A stretch of 64,000 bases of DNA. Origin: Pontixanthobacter sp. CEM42 (GTDB lineage: Bacteria > Pseudomonadota > Alphaproteobacteria > Sphingomonadales > Sphingomonadaceae). The translations under genes and the position numbers were made by a program. The notes under the pieces were generated by a model. It saw only the letters and a program-made list of their open reading frames with translations, did not search any database and was not told the origin of the DNA. The stretch lies in the NCBI RefSeq assembly GCF_017812015.1, contig NZ_JADQTN010000001.1, positions 33,501-97,500 of the forward strand, written 5' to 3'. Of the stretch, positions 49,494 to 59,900 are shown one piece after another. Every line of letters starts with the position of its first letter. Position 1 is the stretch's first letter.

Positions 49494-49748
49494 ATGGCGA
49501 CCGATGCGATCACTCTCGACACTTTAGCGCCGGGCAGCAGCGCCACCATCATCTCTGTCGATTGGGATATGCTCGCACTCGATGAGTGCAAGCGTTTGCG
49601 CGCGCTCGGTATCGACGAAGGCGCGCTGGTTGCCGTTGCGCATAAAGGCGTTTTCGGTAGCAGCGATCCGCTTGCGATCACCATAGGTCGGATGACGATT
49701 GCCCTGCGTAAAATCCATGCTGCCGCAATGCAGGTTGAACCGGCATGA
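49494..49748 (+). CDS. feoA: Ferrous iron transport protein FeoA
   Basis: An 84-residue SH3-like cytoplasmic protein that assists the FeoB channel. The core LDTLAPGSSATIISVDWDML and LRALGIDEGALVAVAHKGVFG fit the family. Its stop overlaps feoB by 4 bases. FeoC is absent, as in many bacteria. A candidate operator sits just upstream. Confidence 0.92.
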   Translation: MATDAITLDTLAPGSSATIISVDWDMLALDECKRLRALGIDEGALVAVAHKGVFGSSDPLAITIGRMTIALRKIHAAAMQVEPA

Positions 49749-51586
49749 TTCTGTCTGAGCGTGTCGCGCTGGTCGGCAACCCCAATGCGGGCAAGAGTGC
49801 TTTGTTCAACGCGCTGACAGGTGCCCGCCAGAAAATCGCTAACTATCCCGGCGTTACCGTCGAGCGGAAAGCGGGCAAGTTGGTATTGCCATCCGGAGAC
49901 AGCATCGAACTGATCGATCTGCCAGGTAGCTATGCGTTCGATGCCACCAGCCCGGATGAAGAAGTCACACGCAAAGTCGTGATGGGCGAGTTCGAGGGCG
50001 AGGCGCAGCCCGATCTGTTGGTGGTCGTTCTGGATGCTGCCAATTTGGAACAGCATCTGGTCTTCGCGCAGGAAGTGATTGCGCTGGGAAGGCCAACGAT
50101 TGTTGCACTCAATATGGTCGATCTGGCCGAGCGCGACGGGCTAACGCTTGATCCTCAGGCTTTGTCTAAGGCTCTGGATGTGCCGGTCGTTCCGACGGTA
50201 GCGGTCCGCCGCAAAGGTTTGACCGAGTTGGTTGATGCGATTGCTGCCATGGATGCGAGCGCTGACTTCGCTGCTGGAGCGGAACTCACTTTGCCCGAGA
50301 GAAGGCTCGCAGCGCGCAACATTGCCAAGGTCGCGACGCTGTCCGAATCGGCTGAGCGCCAGATCAATTCCGGTCTCGATAGAGTTCTGCTGCACCCATG
50401 GTTCGGTCCGCCGATCCTGTTCGCGCTTCTGTTCGTTATTTTTCAAGCTGTCTTCGCTTGGGCGACACCGTTTGCCGATGGCCTCGAAGCGGGTGTTGGT
50501 CTGGTATCCAATTGGGTTACCGCAAGCTTTGCCGAGGGCTTCTTCCGCGACCTGATTACCGAAGGACTGCTGGCGGGCGTCGGGTCAGTGGTGGTGTTCT
50601 TGCCGCAGATTGTGATCCTGTTCGCCTTTATCCTGATCATGGAGGCGACCGGCTATATGGCGCGGGCAGCCTTTGTGATGGACCGCCTGATGGCTTCGGT
50701 CGGCTTGTCCGGGCGCAGCTTTATTCCGCTTCTGTCGAGCTTCGCCTGCGCCATTCCCGGTATCATGGCGACGCGCAGCATTGCCGATCCCAAGGATCGT
50801 CTGACCACCATCCTGATCGCACCGCTGATGACATGCTCTGCGCGCCTGCCAGTGTACCTCGTCATTATCGGGGCGGTCATCCCGGAGCGGCAAGTCGCCC
50901 CCCTGATCGGGTTGCAGGGACTGGTGATGTTCCTGCTCTATGTCGCAGGCATTGTCGGTGCAGTGGTTGTTGCATTTGTTCTGCGGCGGACGGTGACCGC
51001 CGGACAGGCGAGCGGCTTCATTATGGAGCTGCCGCGCTATCAATTGCCGCAGACCAAGGATTTGCTGATTGGCCTGTGGCAGCGGGCCTGGGTATTCCTT
51101 CGCCGCGCCGGGACAATCATTTTTGCAGCCACCGTGGTTCTGTGGCTGCTCCTGACCTTTCCAAAGGCTGAAATCGGCGAAAGCCAGCTCGATGCATCGT
51201 ATGCCGGGCAAATATCGGCCGTGATCCAACCTGCGTTCGAACCAATCGGTTTTAATCAGGAAATGACGCTAGCCTTGGTGCCCGCAATGGCGGCGCGCGA
51301 AGTGGCGGTGGCATCGCTCGCAACCACCTATGCGGTCGATTCTGATGATGAGGAAGCGACCGAAGAGGCGCTTAGCGCAGAGATCGCAGCGCGCTGGAGT
51401 CTGCCGACCGCGCTCGCCTTTCTCGCCTGGTTTGTGTTTGCGCCGCAATGTATTTCCACCATCGCCGTCGCCCGACGCGAAACCAACGGGTGGAAATGGC
51501 CGATGGTGATGCTCGGTTATTTGTTCGCGCTGGCCTATGTTTTTGCGGGCGCGACCTATTGGTTGGCGATCTGGGCGGGGCTCTAG
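49745..51586 (+). CDS. feoB: Ferrous iron transporter FeoB
   Basis: A 613-residue inner-membrane ferrous iron transporter with an N-terminal GTPase domain. G1 is [15 protein letters not shown]3 is DLPGSYA and G4 is NMVD. The membrane core (about 215-610) has several helices, including [20 protein letters not shown], where cysteine and the glycine/proline loops form the pore signature. It is shorter than the roughly 770-residue E. coli protein, mostly in loops and the C terminus. Coupled to feoA. Confidence 0.95.
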   Translation: MILSERVALVGNPNAGKSALFNALTGARQKIANYPGVTVERKAGKLVLPSGDSIELIDLPGSYAFDATSPDEEVTRKVVMGEFEGEAQPDLLVVVLDAANLEQHLVFAQEVIALGRPTIVALNMVDLAERDGLTLDPQALSKALDVPVVPTVAVRRKGLTELVDAIAAMDASADFAAGAELTLPERRLAARNIAKVATLSESAERQINSGLDRVLLHPWFGPPILFALLFVIFQAVFAWATPFADGLEAGVGLVSNWVTASFAEGFFRDLITEGLLAGVGSVVVFLPQIVILFAFILIMEATGYMARAAFVMDRLMASVGLSGRSFIPLLSSFACAIPGIMATRSIADPKDRLTTILIAPLMTCSARLPVYLVIIGAVIPERQVAPLIGLQGLVMFLLYVAGIVGAVVVAFVLRRTVTAGQASGFIMELPRYQLPQTKDLLIGLWQRAWVFLRRAGTIIFAATVVLWLLLTFPKAEIGESQLDASYAGQISAVIQPAFEPIGFNQEMTLALVPAMAAREVAVASLATTYAVDSDDEEATEEALSAEIAARWSLPTALAFLAWFVFAPQCISTIAVARRETNGWKWPMVMLGYLFALAYVFAGATYWLAIWAGL

Positions 51587-51689
51587 ACGCCGCTTTCCAC
51601 ACCTTCGCACAATAAATTCGGCCAGCGACTCGCTTGGGCGCAGGCGAGCCGCTAACTCTTTGCGCAAGAGATTCGCGAAGGAAAATGCA

Positions 51690-52214
51690 ATGGCCGGTAG
51701 CCTCAATAAAGTAATGCTCATTGGTAATCTGGGTGCGGACCCGGAAGTCCGCTCGTTCCAGAATGGCGGCAAGGTGTGCAATCTGCGGATCGCCACCAGC
51801 GAAACCTGGAAAGACCGCAATTCGGGCGAACGTCAGGAAAAGACCGAGTGGCACACTGTGGCAATCTTCTCAGAAGGTCTCGTCAATGTGGCCGAGCGTT
51901 TTCTGCGCAAAGGCTCAAAAGTCTTTATTGAAGGCCAATTGCAGACGCGCAAATGGCAGGACCAGAGCGGCAATGACCGCTACTCGACCGAAGTTGTGTT
52001 GCGCGGCTTCAATGGCACGCTGACTATGCTCGACGGTCCCGGTGGCCAAGGCGGTGGAGGCGGCGGCCAAGGTGGCGGCGGAAACTATGGCGGCGGCTCC
52101 GGCGGTGGCGGAGGCTACAACCAAGGCGGCAGTTCTTCGGGCGGAAGCTCTGGCGGCGGTGCCTCAGGTGGCGGCTCCAACTACGATGATCTGGATGACG
52201 ACATCCCGTTTTGA
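51690..52214 (+). CDS. ssb: Single-stranded DNA-binding protein
   Basis: A 174-residue SSB with an N-terminal OB fold ([51 protein letters not shown]). A long glycine-rich linker (about 115-160, almost only Gly/Ser/Asn/Gln) follows, and the tail DDLDDDIPF is the protein-interaction tip. It coats single-stranded DNA in replication and repair. The ATG at 51690 fits the family; the upstream open frame is not coding. A weak CTCGC/GCGAG hairpin lies in the leader near 51629. Confidence 0.96.
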   Translation: MAGSLNKVMLIGNLGADPEVRSFQNGGKVCNLRIATSETWKDRNSGERQEKTEWHTVAIFSEGLVNVAERFLRKGSKVFIEGQLQTRKWQDQSGNDRYSTEVVLRGFNGTLTMLDGPGGQGGGGGGQGGGGNYGGGSGGGGGYNQGGSSSGGSSGGGASGGGSNYDDLDDDIPF

Positions 52215-52785
52215 TGTGCGTGCAGGCCTTTCAGCGGCCGTACTGGCTCTTACTCTGACGTCATGCGCGGATGAACCCGGCGATCAGCTCGATAGCGAAA
52301 CGCGCGATATCATACGGGCAGCTTTAGAGTCGCAAGCGGATATTCCCTCTCAATATGCGGAGTGGTTTGCTGAGCATCCTGAAGAGAAATCAAACTTGCC
52401 TAGCCTGTTTGATCAACGCCTGTGTGTGAAGGATGAATTGGCCGGAACCACTGCTGATTTTCGCATGACAAGAGAAGCCGCCGATGCTGACGGTAGTGCA
52501 CCCGGTCTTAACCCTCGCGAGAAGCGCGAGATGTGGGACAATGTCCGTGTCCGAAGCACCCTTCCGCGCGATATCAAGCCGAAGCATTTGCGATGGGATG
52601 GGCCCCTTCGATATTGCGTGAACGGAGTGCTATGGATGAGTCACCCGGAGGTTGATGGCGATAACGCAACCATATTCATCCAGAACGAATGCACGGGCTG
52701 GTGCGGCTGGGGCGGCGTTCTTGAGCTCAAACGCGACGCTGGCGGATGGAAAGCGGGCGAGTTGTCAGAATGGTGGGTGTCTTAG
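52195..52785 (+). CDS. Lipoprotein of unknown function overlapping ssb
   Basis: The 196-residue reading from ATG 52195 gives a lipoprotein-type signal (VLALTLTSC lipobox, Cys near 24), then a soluble domain of about 170 residues with cysteines in [19 protein letters not shown] and [15 protein letters not shown] at 52216 is an alternative start that removes most of the overlap. It overlaps the end of ssb by 20 bases. A late [15 protein letters not shown] segment looks beta-structured. No family recognised; the cysteine pairs suggest disulfides in the periplasm. Confidence 0.65.
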   Translation: MTTSRFDVRAGLSAAVLALTLTSCADEPGDQLDSETRDIIRAALESQADIPSQYAEWFAEHPEEKSNLPSLFDQRLCVKDELAGTTADFRMTREAADADGSAPGLNPREKREMWDNVRVRSTLPRDIKPKHLRWDGPLRYCVNGVLWMSHPEVDGDNATIFIQNECTGWCGWGGVLELKRDAGGWKAGELSEWWVS

Positions 52786-52869
52786 GGAAGCAGTCCGGCA
52801 GACAAACCAGCCGTGGCCGGCAGCGAGTGTATAACACGTCAAACTTTACAGAGATGCGCGATGATGCGC

Positions 52870-53391
52870 TCACTTGCCGCTTCTTAATCCCTTCAACATC
52901 TCCGCCATTGGGCCATCTTGTTCGCCTTCGACCTGGATGCCTTTTTCTTTACGCACCGTTTCTGCATCGGGGCCGGTCGCATAGGGATCGATCAAGAGGC
53001 CAAAGCTCTGCGCGACGGCTTCGCCCAGATCGAAACTGTCGCCGGAAAATTCGATCTCATCAATATCGGCCAGCTCGACTTCTATCTCTTCTTCGGAAGG
53101 TTCAATATCGCGGTGCGGCACGAACCGAAGGTGCAAATCCTCCTTAGCGCTGACCGAAATATCCTCGCCCGAGACGGAGCAGGCCTGCAGCCATTTCGCC
53201 TCCATCGTGCCAGTCGCGATCACATCGGGGCCCTTTGGTGTCAGCGCGATCTCTGCACGTAGTCGCTCGATGCTGCTAAGCGTAAACCGAGCGCACAAGT
53301 CCGTCCGCTCCTTCGCCGATGCTTCGATCACATACGGCTCGTTTTTGAGCGCTTTTACTTTGATCGGCCTGCTGAACTCGATCTCGCTCAT
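52870..53391 (-). CDS. YceD family protein (DUF177)
   Basis: A 173-residue protein of the DUF177/YceD family, which affects large-subunit rRNA accumulation and ribosome biogenesis in bacteria and plastids. Visible features are the conserved acidic middle (EEEIEVELADIDEIEFSGD) and DLGEAVAQSFGLLIDPY. The usual neighbour rpmF is absent. Its start follows directly on CBP3 (4-base overlap), the pairing typical of alphaproteobacteria. Confidence 0.85.
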   Translation of the reverse strand: MSEIEFSRPIKVKALKNEPYVIEASAKERTDLCARFTLSSIERLRAEIALTPKGPDVIATGTMEAKWLQACSVSGEDISVSAKEDLHLRFVPHRDIEPSEEEIEVELADIDEIEFSGDSFDLGEAVAQSFGLLIDPYATGPDAETVRKEKGIQVEGEQDGPMAEMLKGLRSGK

Positions 53392-53903
53392 GCAGTAATC
53401 TCTCCGGCGAGCAACTGATCCTTGTCCAGTTCCTCCAATCGCTCGGAAAGTTCTATCAGTCCGGCCGCCATGGCTTCTGCATGGGCCTCGTCAGTCAAGG
53501 TAACATTGCGCCGCACGGCGTCAGTCATCGCACTGGCCCCGCTTTCCAACGCATTGCGATAAGCACCGATACGGCCGCCCATCGCCTCCATCAGCTTACC
53601 CATTTTCTTGCCCAAAGTCGGGTCGCCCAAACCGGTTTCGCGCAATTGGCCGTCAATGTCCTCGACAAACAGCTCGGTAAGGCGGGCGGTCGCTGGAAGA
53701 AGCTCTTTGTCCGCTTCCATCCGCAGCATTACCATCGCCAGCACATTGGTGATCATATCGAAGCGGCCATCCACCGTATCTGCTGCGCCGCAATTGCGAT
53801 ACCAATGCGGCTGCCGCGCTTCACCAACGACAGCATGCCACAGCGGGCGGAGCGCTTCTTTCGGATCGGCTTCGGTGCCAAAAAGTCGGGAGAAAAATGC
53901 CAT
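53388..53903 (-). CDS. Ubiquinol-cytochrome c chaperone family protein (CBP3-like)
   Basis: A 171-residue protein of the CBP3/UQCC family, needed in mitochondria for assembly of the cytochrome bc1 complex through cytochrome b. Features are LRPLWHAVVGEARQPHWYRN near the N terminus, DGRFDMITNVLAMVMLRM and LFVEDIDGQLRETGLGDPT. First gene of a two-gene operon with yceD, divergent from bamE over about 210 bases that hold no gene. Confidence 0.9.
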   Translation of the reverse strand: MAFFSRLFGTEADPKEALRPLWHAVVGEARQPHWYRNCGAADTVDGRFDMITNVLAMVMLRMEADKELLPATARLTELFVEDIDGQLRETGLGDPTLGKKMGKLMEAMGGRIGAYRNALESGASAMTDAVRRNVTLTDEAHAEAMAAGLIELSERLEELDKDQLLAGEITA

Positions 53904-54111
53904 TCGAGGATACTCTGTCAGGGAGGCTTGTGCGTCAACCGTTCATCGGCAATTCAAACCGCCTTGCGCAAACGCGTCACCGGTCGATTGGCAGCGTATG
54001 GTTGCATGGCGGTGAGCATCACCGTAAGGCCAAAGCACATATAGGATTTGCACCTGTCAATCCAAGCCGAATGGCGGTTTTTGACAAGGCATCAAGAGGA
54101 ATTGCGCTCTA

Positions 54112-54585
54112 ATGATTAAAGGCAAAATGATCGGCACAGCGATTGTTCTGGCAGCGGCATTGACGATGGGCGGATGCTCATCGATCCGCGAAAGCCGTGG
54201 TTATATCGTCGATCAGACATTGGTGAGTTCTGTCCAGCCGGGCATCGATAACCAGCAATCTGTCGCCCAAACGCTTGGCCGTCCGACCTTTACCAGCCAG
54301 TTCGGTGACCCGACGTGGTATTACGTATCGAGTGTCACGGGCCGTAAGCCATTTGTTCGCCCTCGGATCAGAAGCCATTCGGTTTTGGCGATAAAATTTG
54401 ATGCCAATGGCAATGTCCTCGCGGCAGATCGCAGCGGGATCGAAAAAGTCGCATTCTTCCAGCCAGACGGCGATAAGACGCCAACTTTGGGCCGTGAACG
54501 CGGCTTCTTTGAAGATCTGTTCGGCAATATCGGTACTGTTGGTGCACCGGGCACTGGCGGCGGAGCGGGCGGCCCCGGCGGGTAA
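54112..54585 (+). CDS. bamE: Outer membrane protein assembly factor BamE (SmpA/OmlA family)
   Basis: A 157-residue lipoprotein with signal and lipobox LTMGGC (Cys about 22). The BamE domain (about 35-115) includes SVQPGIDNQQSVAQTLGRPTF and DPTWYYVSS. The Gly/Pro-rich C-terminal tail is disordered. It is an accessory of the BAM complex that folds outer-membrane proteins such as the receptors encoded here. It precedes hslVU by 50 bases. Confidence 0.9.
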   Translation: MIKGKMIGTAIVLAAALTMGGCSSIRESRGYIVDQTLVSSVQPGIDNQQSVAQTLGRPTFTSQFGDPTWYYVSSVTGRKPFVRPRIRSHSVLAIKFDANGNVLAADRSGIEKVAFFQPDGDKTPTLGRERGFFEDLFGNIGTVGAPGTGGGAGGPGG

Positions 54586-54635
54586 CTGCTTGATCGTTGG
54601 CTTGATCGGATGATCGGACACCCCATATCCCGAAT

Positions 54636-55196
54636 ATGAGTACAGCAGATAATCCGCACGGTCTGGTGCAATGGCATGGGACTACTATCATCGGCGTGAA
54701 AAAGGGCGGCAAGACCGTGATTGCTGGGGACGGCCAAGTCTCCATGGGCAACACGGTAATGAAGCCCAATGCCCGCAAGGTCCGCCGGATCGGCAAAGAC
54801 GAGAAAGTCATTGCCGGTTTCGCTGGCGCAACGGCTGATGCATTCACTCTGTTTGAACGGCTTGAGAAAAAGCTGGAGGCGCATCGCGGGCAGCTGCTGC
54901 GTGCGGCTGTCGAGCTGGCCAAAGATTGGCGAACCGACAAATATCTCCGCAATCTCGAAGCCTTGATGATTGTTGCCGATGAAGAAAGTCTGCTGGTCCT
55001 AACCGGCAATGGCGATGTTCTAGAGCCGGAAGGTGGGATCACTGCAATTGGTTCGGGCGGGAACTATGCCCTTGCGGCCGGTCGTGCGCTTGACGACTAC
55101 GAAGACGATGCAGAGCAAATCGCTCGCAAGGCAATGGCTGTCGCCGCTGACATCTGCGTATTCACCAACGGCAATGTGACCGTCGAACAGATTTAA
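54636..55196 (+). CDS. hslV: ATP-dependent protease subunit HslV
   Basis: A 186-residue proteasome-like peptidase of the HslUV complex. It is made with a propeptide of about 15 residues: the motif [13 protein letters not shown] places the catalytic N-terminal threonine at Thr16 after cleavage. [15 protein letters not shown] and [14 protein letters not shown] are conserved. The hslU gene follows after 8 bases. Confidence 0.97.
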   Translation: MSTADNPHGLVQWHGTTIIGVKKGGKTVIAGDGQVSMGNTVMKPNARKVRRIGKDEKVIAGFAGATADAFTLFERLEKKLEAHRGQLLRAAVELAKDWRTDKYLRNLEALMIVADEESLLVLTGNGDVLEPEGGITAIGSGGNYALAAGRALDDYEDDAEQIARKAMAVAADICVFTNGNVTVEQI

Positions 55197-55204
55197 GAGA
55201 CCCC

Positions 55205-56506
55205 ATGACAGAAGCACTCACTCCGAAGGCGATTGTCGCCGCGCTCGACGAACATATTATCGGCCAGAAAGACGCAAAGCGCGCGGTTGCCGTGGCAATG
55301 CGCAATCGTTGGCGCCGTCAGCAATTGAGCGATGAATTGCGCGACGAGGTTACGCCTAAGAACATTTTGATGATTGGTCCCACCGGCTGCGGTAAGACCG
55401 AAATCAGCCGCCGCCTTGCGAAGTTGGCCGATGCGCCATTCGTAAAGATCGAAGCGACCAAATTCACTGAAGTCGGCTATGTCGGGCGCGATGTGGAGCA
55501 GATCGCTCGCGATCTGGCTGAGGACGCAATTCGGTTGGAAAAAGAACGCCGCCGCGAGGCCGTGCGCGAGGCCGCTTCAAAGGCCGCAATGGACCGGTTG
55601 CTCGATGCGCTGGTCGGCGACAATGCCTCCGAGGCGACGCGCGAAAGTTTCCGTCAACGGATCGTCGACAATTCGATGAACGATACTGAGGTCGAGATCG
55701 AAATACAGGATACACCTGCTGCGCCAATGGAAATCCCCGGCATGGGCGGCGGCATGGGCATGATCGACCTTAGCGATATGATGGGCAAGGCGTTCGGCAA
55801 GAACAATACCAAACGCCGCAAGCTTAAAGTCCCTGAAGCGTGGGACAAACTGGTTGATGAGGAGGCTGAGAAACGCCTCGACCAAGACGATGTCGCACGC
55901 GTTGCTCTGCAAAATGCAGAGACCAACGGCATCGTCTTCCTTGATGAGATTGATAAAATTGCCGTGTCCGATGTGCGCGGCGGCTCGGTAAGCCGTGAAG
56001 GCGTGCAGCGTGATCTGCTTCCGCTGATCGAAGGCACAACCGTCGCGACCAAATATGGTCCGATGAAAACCGACCACATTCTGTTTATCGCCAGTGGTGC
56101 GTTCCACGTCTCCAAGCCATCGGACATGCTTCCCGAATTGCAAGGCCGCTTGCCGATCCGGGTCGAATTGCGTGCGCTAACCGAAGAGGATTTCGTCCGC
56201 ATTCTTGGCGAGACGCGGGCCAATTTGGTATCGCAATACATTGCTTTGCTTGGCACCGAAGATGTCACCGTGGCAATTGGTGATGACGCGGTAGCTGAAG
56301 TCGCAAAAATTGCCGCGCAGGTAAACGAAAGCGTCGAGAATATCGGCGCGCGGCGCTTGCAGACCGTTATGGAGAAGCTGCTCGAAGAACTCAGTTTTGA
56401 GGCGGAGGAGCATAAGGGCGAAACGATCACGATCGATGCTGAATATGTGCGCGGCCGCCTGACCGAGCTCTCCCAGGATACTGACCTTAGCAAATATATC
56501 CTGTAA
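55205..56506 (+). CDS. hslU: ATP-dependent protease ATPase subunit HslU
   Basis: A 433-residue AAA+ unfoldase of the HslUV protease. Motifs are [20 protein letters not shown], Walker [16 protein letters not shown], Walker [13 protein letters not shown] and [19 protein letters not shown] near the C terminus. The I-domain insertion is visible at about 110-240. The tail ends LSKYIL, which in relatives docks in HslV. Operon with hslV, and possibly the downstream ACT gene 9 bases on. Confidence 0.97.
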   Translation: MTEALTPKAIVAALDEHIIGQKDAKRAVAVAMRNRWRRQQLSDELRDEVTPKNILMIGPTGCGKTEISRRLAKLADAPFVKIEATKFTEVGYVGRDVEQIARDLAEDAIRLEKERRREAVREAASKAAMDRLLDALVGDNASEATRESFRQRIVDNSMNDTEVEIEIQDTPAAPMEIPGMGGGMGMIDLSDMMGKAFGKNNTKRRKLKVPEAWDKLVDEEAEKRLDQDDVARVALQNAETNGIVFLDEIDKIAVSDVRGGSVSREGVQRDLLPLIEGTTVATKYGPMKTDHILFIASGAFHVSKPSDMLPELQGRLPIRVELRALTEEDFVRILGETRANLVSQYIALLGTEDVTVAIGDDAVAEVAKIAAQVNESVENIGARRLQTVMEKLLEELSFEAEEHKGETITIDAEYVRGRLTELSQDTDLSKYIL

Positions 56507-56515
56507 GCTGCCCAG

Positions 56516-56926
56516 ATGGGCCGTGGTGTAGTCAAAGATACAGCAGCGATGATCGACGGGATGAACCCAAAGTTGGGCCCGCAGGCATGGCGTTTTGTTC
56601 AGATCTCACCGGATACTGCACCCCAATTGTTGGGCAGTGCGATTGGAACTTTCCGGGAGAAGGAGGGTGTTTCGGCAATAGTGCCAAGCGCTCTGGCTGA
56701 CGAGTTAGGAATTGCAGGACCTGATTTCCGCTGCATTACCCTGCAAGTGCATTCGGACCTTGAAGGCGTTGGTTTGACAGCGGCGGTGTCCGGCGCGCTC
56801 GCCGATGCGGGTATCGCCTGCAATATGGTGGCCGCGTTCCACCATGATCACGCCTTCGTGCCTGCTGCCAATGCTGAGGACGCTCTGGCGATTTTGGCCG
56901 ATTTATCCGGGAAAACCGCCTGCTAG
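56516..56926 (+). CDS. ACT domain-containing protein
   Basis: A 136-residue protein with two ACT-like units (WRFVQISPDTAPQLLGSAIG; FRCITLQVHSDLEGVGLTAA). This is the small double-ACT family often labelled ACT domain or acetyltransferase-like. ACT units bind amino acids, so a ligand-sensing role is likely; the partner is unknown. An internal ATG near 56561 (MNPKLGPQAW) could be the true start. It follows hslU closely. Confidence 0.75.
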   Translation: MGRGVVKDTAAMIDGMNPKLGPQAWRFVQISPDTAPQLLGSAIGTFREKEGVSAIVPSALADELGIAGPDFRCITLQVHSDLEGVGLTAAVSGALADAGIACNMVAAFHHDHAFVPAANAEDALAILADLSGKTAC

Positions 56927-57047
56927 GCACAGCGTTTGGCGGCCAGCAGACGCAGTTTATCGAAATCTGCGTCCATAAACTTGAATGCCGCGCTCAAACT
57001 TGGTCTACTCCGAAATAGAGGAATTGCCGTTTATCAGGGGACTATCC

Positions 57048-59897
57048 ATGCTTCGTTCGATCCTTACCGCCGGTACTGGCCTACTCGCACTTGCCGCTGC
57101 GCAACCTGCCTTGGCTGACGATCACGCAAGCAGAGAAGCCGCCGCAATAACCGCACCTGAGATCGAATTTACCCAATGGACGCTCGACAATGGTCTGCGT
57201 GTTATTGCGATCCCTGATGATACGACCGGAACGGTTACGACATCGCTCTGGTATGAGATTGGTTCAAAACTTGATCCCGAAGGCCGCAGCGGTTTCGCGC
57301 ATCTGTTCGAGCATATTCTCAGCCGCAAGACCGAGAATATGCCGTATAATATGATCTACGGCCTAACCGCCGATATTGGCGGCACGCGCAATGCCTCCAA
57401 CGGCACCGACCGGACCAATTATTATGAGCAGGTGCCCGCTGCTTATCTCGAGCAGATGCTGTGGACGCATCGTGAGCGGATGGCGTTTCCGGTAGTCGAC
57501 GAAGAAGTGTTCAATCGCGAACGCGATGTGGTGAAGGAAGAACTGCGCCAGCGCGTCCTTGCGCCGCCTTATGGCCGGTTCAGTCGCTTTGTGATTCCTG
57601 AAAATGCCTATGATGTGCTGCCGCATCGCCGCCCAGGCATCGGTTCGATTGAGGATCTGGATTCGGCGACACTCGACGATGCTTTGGCATTCTATGAGGC
57701 TTACTATGGGCCGGATACCGCAACGCTGATCGTTGCCGGCAATTTCCAGATGGATCAGCTCCGCGGTCTGGTCGACCAATATTTCGGCGATATTCCGCGC
57801 CGGAAAAATCCGGTCGACGTTACGATTACCGAGCGTGAGCCGGAGCGCACCGAGCCGCGCGTCGTCAATTCGACTGCACCTAATGTTCCGCTACCGCTGG
57901 TTGGCACGATCTGGAAACTTCCCGGTGAAGCGCATCCTGACATGGCAGCCATTGAAGTCATGGATGCGATCATGTCGCGCGGCGACAATAGCCGTATGCA
58001 TGCGGCGCTCGTGCGAACGGGTAAAGCTGTGCAAGCGGTACACTTCGCTCAGACTAGCGAAGAAGCAGGAGTGCTGGCGCAATTCGCAGTCATCAATCCG
58101 ACTGCCAATATGGAAGAAGTCGCTGGTATTTTGGTGACCGAGCGCGACAAGATGCGCAATGAGCGGGTGACAGATGCCGAACTCGCCGAAGCCAAGAGCG
58201 AGATCGCTGCAAGCGCGCTCCGCCGCCGTGAAACTGCGCGCGGACGGGCGTTTGAACTGGGCGAGTCGCTCGTTTCGACGGGCGATCCCTATCATGCAGA
58301 CAAGCGCCTCGCTGCGATAGCCGCAGTTACAGCGGACGACGTGCGGCGCGTTGCTCAGAAGTATTACGACCCTCAGAAGCGGACCGATATTACCTATGTG
58401 AAGGGTGAAGATGATCCGTCATCCTATGCCAATCCGGTCCCGATGTCCGAATTCCGGACTTTGCCGGCGGCTACCGGTGAAATTCGCGAAGTGAAGCCCG
58501 AAGGTGAACGGATGGCGCCGCCTGAGCCTGGCGTGTCTCCAGAGGTGATTGCGCCCGAGATTGTCGAGGCAACACTCGATAATGGCATCAAAATTGTGGC
58601 TGTCCAAACGGGCGATGTTCCCATCGCATCGATGAGCGTTTTGGTCGCAGGCGGCAGCCGCAGCGATCCGCGCGATAAGGCAGGTTTGTCCCAAATGGCG
58701 GCAGCGCTCGCCAATACCGGCACAGCGGATATGTCTGCGACTGAAATCGCGGCGAAGTTTGAAAGTCTAGGCGCTTCCTTTGGCGGCGGGGCAGGGAGTG
58801 ACGGTGCCAGCTTCAGTCTGACTGCGCCGGTTGTGAATATGGCAGAAGCGGGCAAGGTCGCCGCGAGCATCATTCGCGGCGCGACATTCCCGGAAGATGA
58901 ACTTGCCCGCGAACGCAAGCGCGCAATTGATGGGCTGCAAGTCTCGCTGAAAGACCCAGGCGCCTTGTCGCGCTTCGTGGTGCGCACAGCAATGTACGGC
59001 GATGCGGGTTATGGCACGCAACCGGGCGGCACCACCGACAGCCTAGCAGCGATCACGCGTGATGATCTGGCGCAGCACCGCGCCGAATATTGGCATCCCG
59101 AAGCAACACAGATTATCATCAGCGGAGGCATTGCGCCCGATAAAGCCATCGAACTGGCGACATCTCTATTTGGTGATTGGTCGGTTGAAACGGCGGCACC
59201 CGCGGCACCCGCCGATCCGGCTGGTGCTGAACAGCCGGTGCGAACAATTGTGGTCGATATGCCCGATGCAGGACAGGCTTCCGTAATCGCCGCAGTGCGC
59301 GCTCCTGAACGGGCGAGCGCCGATTACTATCCTTTAGTGCTGGCTAACAGTGTACTTGGCGGCGGATCCAGTGGGCGGTTGTTCGAGGAAGTGCGGACTA
59401 AGCGCTCGCTCAGTTACGGTGCCTATAGCGGCTTCGCATCACGCGCCGACGACTCTATCCTGACCGCAAGCGCGCAGACCAAGAACGAGAGTGCCGATGA
59501 AGTGGCGCAGTTGTTCCTTGATGAGTTCACCCGTTTGGGCAGCGAACCTCTGGATGAGGACCTGCTCGCTAAGCGCCGGCTCTACCTGTCGGGCGGATAT
59601 TCGCGTTCGTTGGAAACCAGCTCCGGCTTCAACCGCATCGTTGCTAGCTTGCTACAACAAGGGATCGGTCCCGAGGAAGCGGCGGCCTATGCCTCGCGCC
59701 TAGAGAGCGTGACGGCCGCTGAGGCGAATAAAGCGGCGGGCGATTATGTCGATCCGGCGAAAGCGACGATTGTGATCGTGGGTGACGCAAAGCAATTTAT
59801 CGACCAGATCCGCGAGATGCGGCCCGATGTCGAGGTGATTGCTGCGACAGACCTTGACCTGTCGAGTGCCGACTTTGGTGCAGCGAGCGGAGAGTAA
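57048..59897 (+). CDS. M16 family metallopeptidase (double domain, exported)
   Basis: A 949-residue peptidase with signal peptide (about 1-23, AAAQPALA). The first M16 domain carries the inverted zinc motif HLFEH (residues 85-89), with the distal glutamate expected in NRERDVVKEEL. The second, inactive M16 pair (from about 505) starts at ATLDNGIKIVAVQTGD. It is probably a periplasmic or outer-membrane-associated processing peptidase (pitrilysin/MPP type). The start at 57048 was chosen because it begins a good signal peptide; the frame is open back to 56985. Confidence 0.92.
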   Translation: MLRSILTAGTGLLALAAAQPALADDHASREAAAITAPEIEFTQWTLDNGLRVIAIPDDTTGTVTTSLWYEIGSKLDPEGRSGFAHLFEHILSRKTENMPYNMIYGLTADIGGTRNASNGTDRTNYYEQVPAAYLEQMLWTHRERMAFPVVDEEVFNRERDVVKEELRQRVLAPPYGRFSRFVIPENAYDVLPHRRPGIGSIEDLDSATLDDALAFYEAYYGPDTATLIVAGNFQMDQLRGLVDQYFGDIPRRKNPVDVTITEREPERTEPRVVNSTAPNVPLPLVGTIWKLPGEAHPDMAAIEVMDAIMSRGDNSRMHAALVRTGKAVQAVHFAQTSEEAGVLAQFAVINPTANMEEVAGILVTERDKMRNERVTDAELAEAKSEIAASALRRRETARGRAFELGESLVSTGDPYHADKRLAAIAAVTADDVRRVAQKYYDPQKRTDITYVKGEDDPSSYANPVPMSEFRTLPAATGEIREVKPEGERMAPPEPGVSPEVIAPEIVEATLDNGIKIVAVQTGDVPIASMSVLVAGGSRSDPRDKAGLSQMAAALANTGTADMSATEIAAKFESLGASFGGGAGSDGASFSLTAPVVNMAEAGKVAASIIRGATFPEDELARERKRAIDGLQVSLKDPGALSRFVVRTAMYGDAGYGTQPGGTTDSLAAITRDDLAQHRAEYWHPEATQIIISGGIAPDKAIELATSLFGDWSVETAAPAAPADPAGAEQPVRTIVVDMPDAGQASVIAAVRAPERASADYYPLVLANSVLGGGSSGRLFEEVRTKRSLSYGAYSGFASRADDSILTASAQTKNESADEVAQLFLDEFTRLGSEPLDEDLLAKRRLYLSGGYSRSLETSSGFNRIVASLLQQGIGPEEAAAYASRLESVTAAEANKAAGDYVDPAKATIVIVGDAKQFIDQIREMRPDVEVIAATDLDLSSADFGAASGE

Positions 59898-59900
59898 TTT

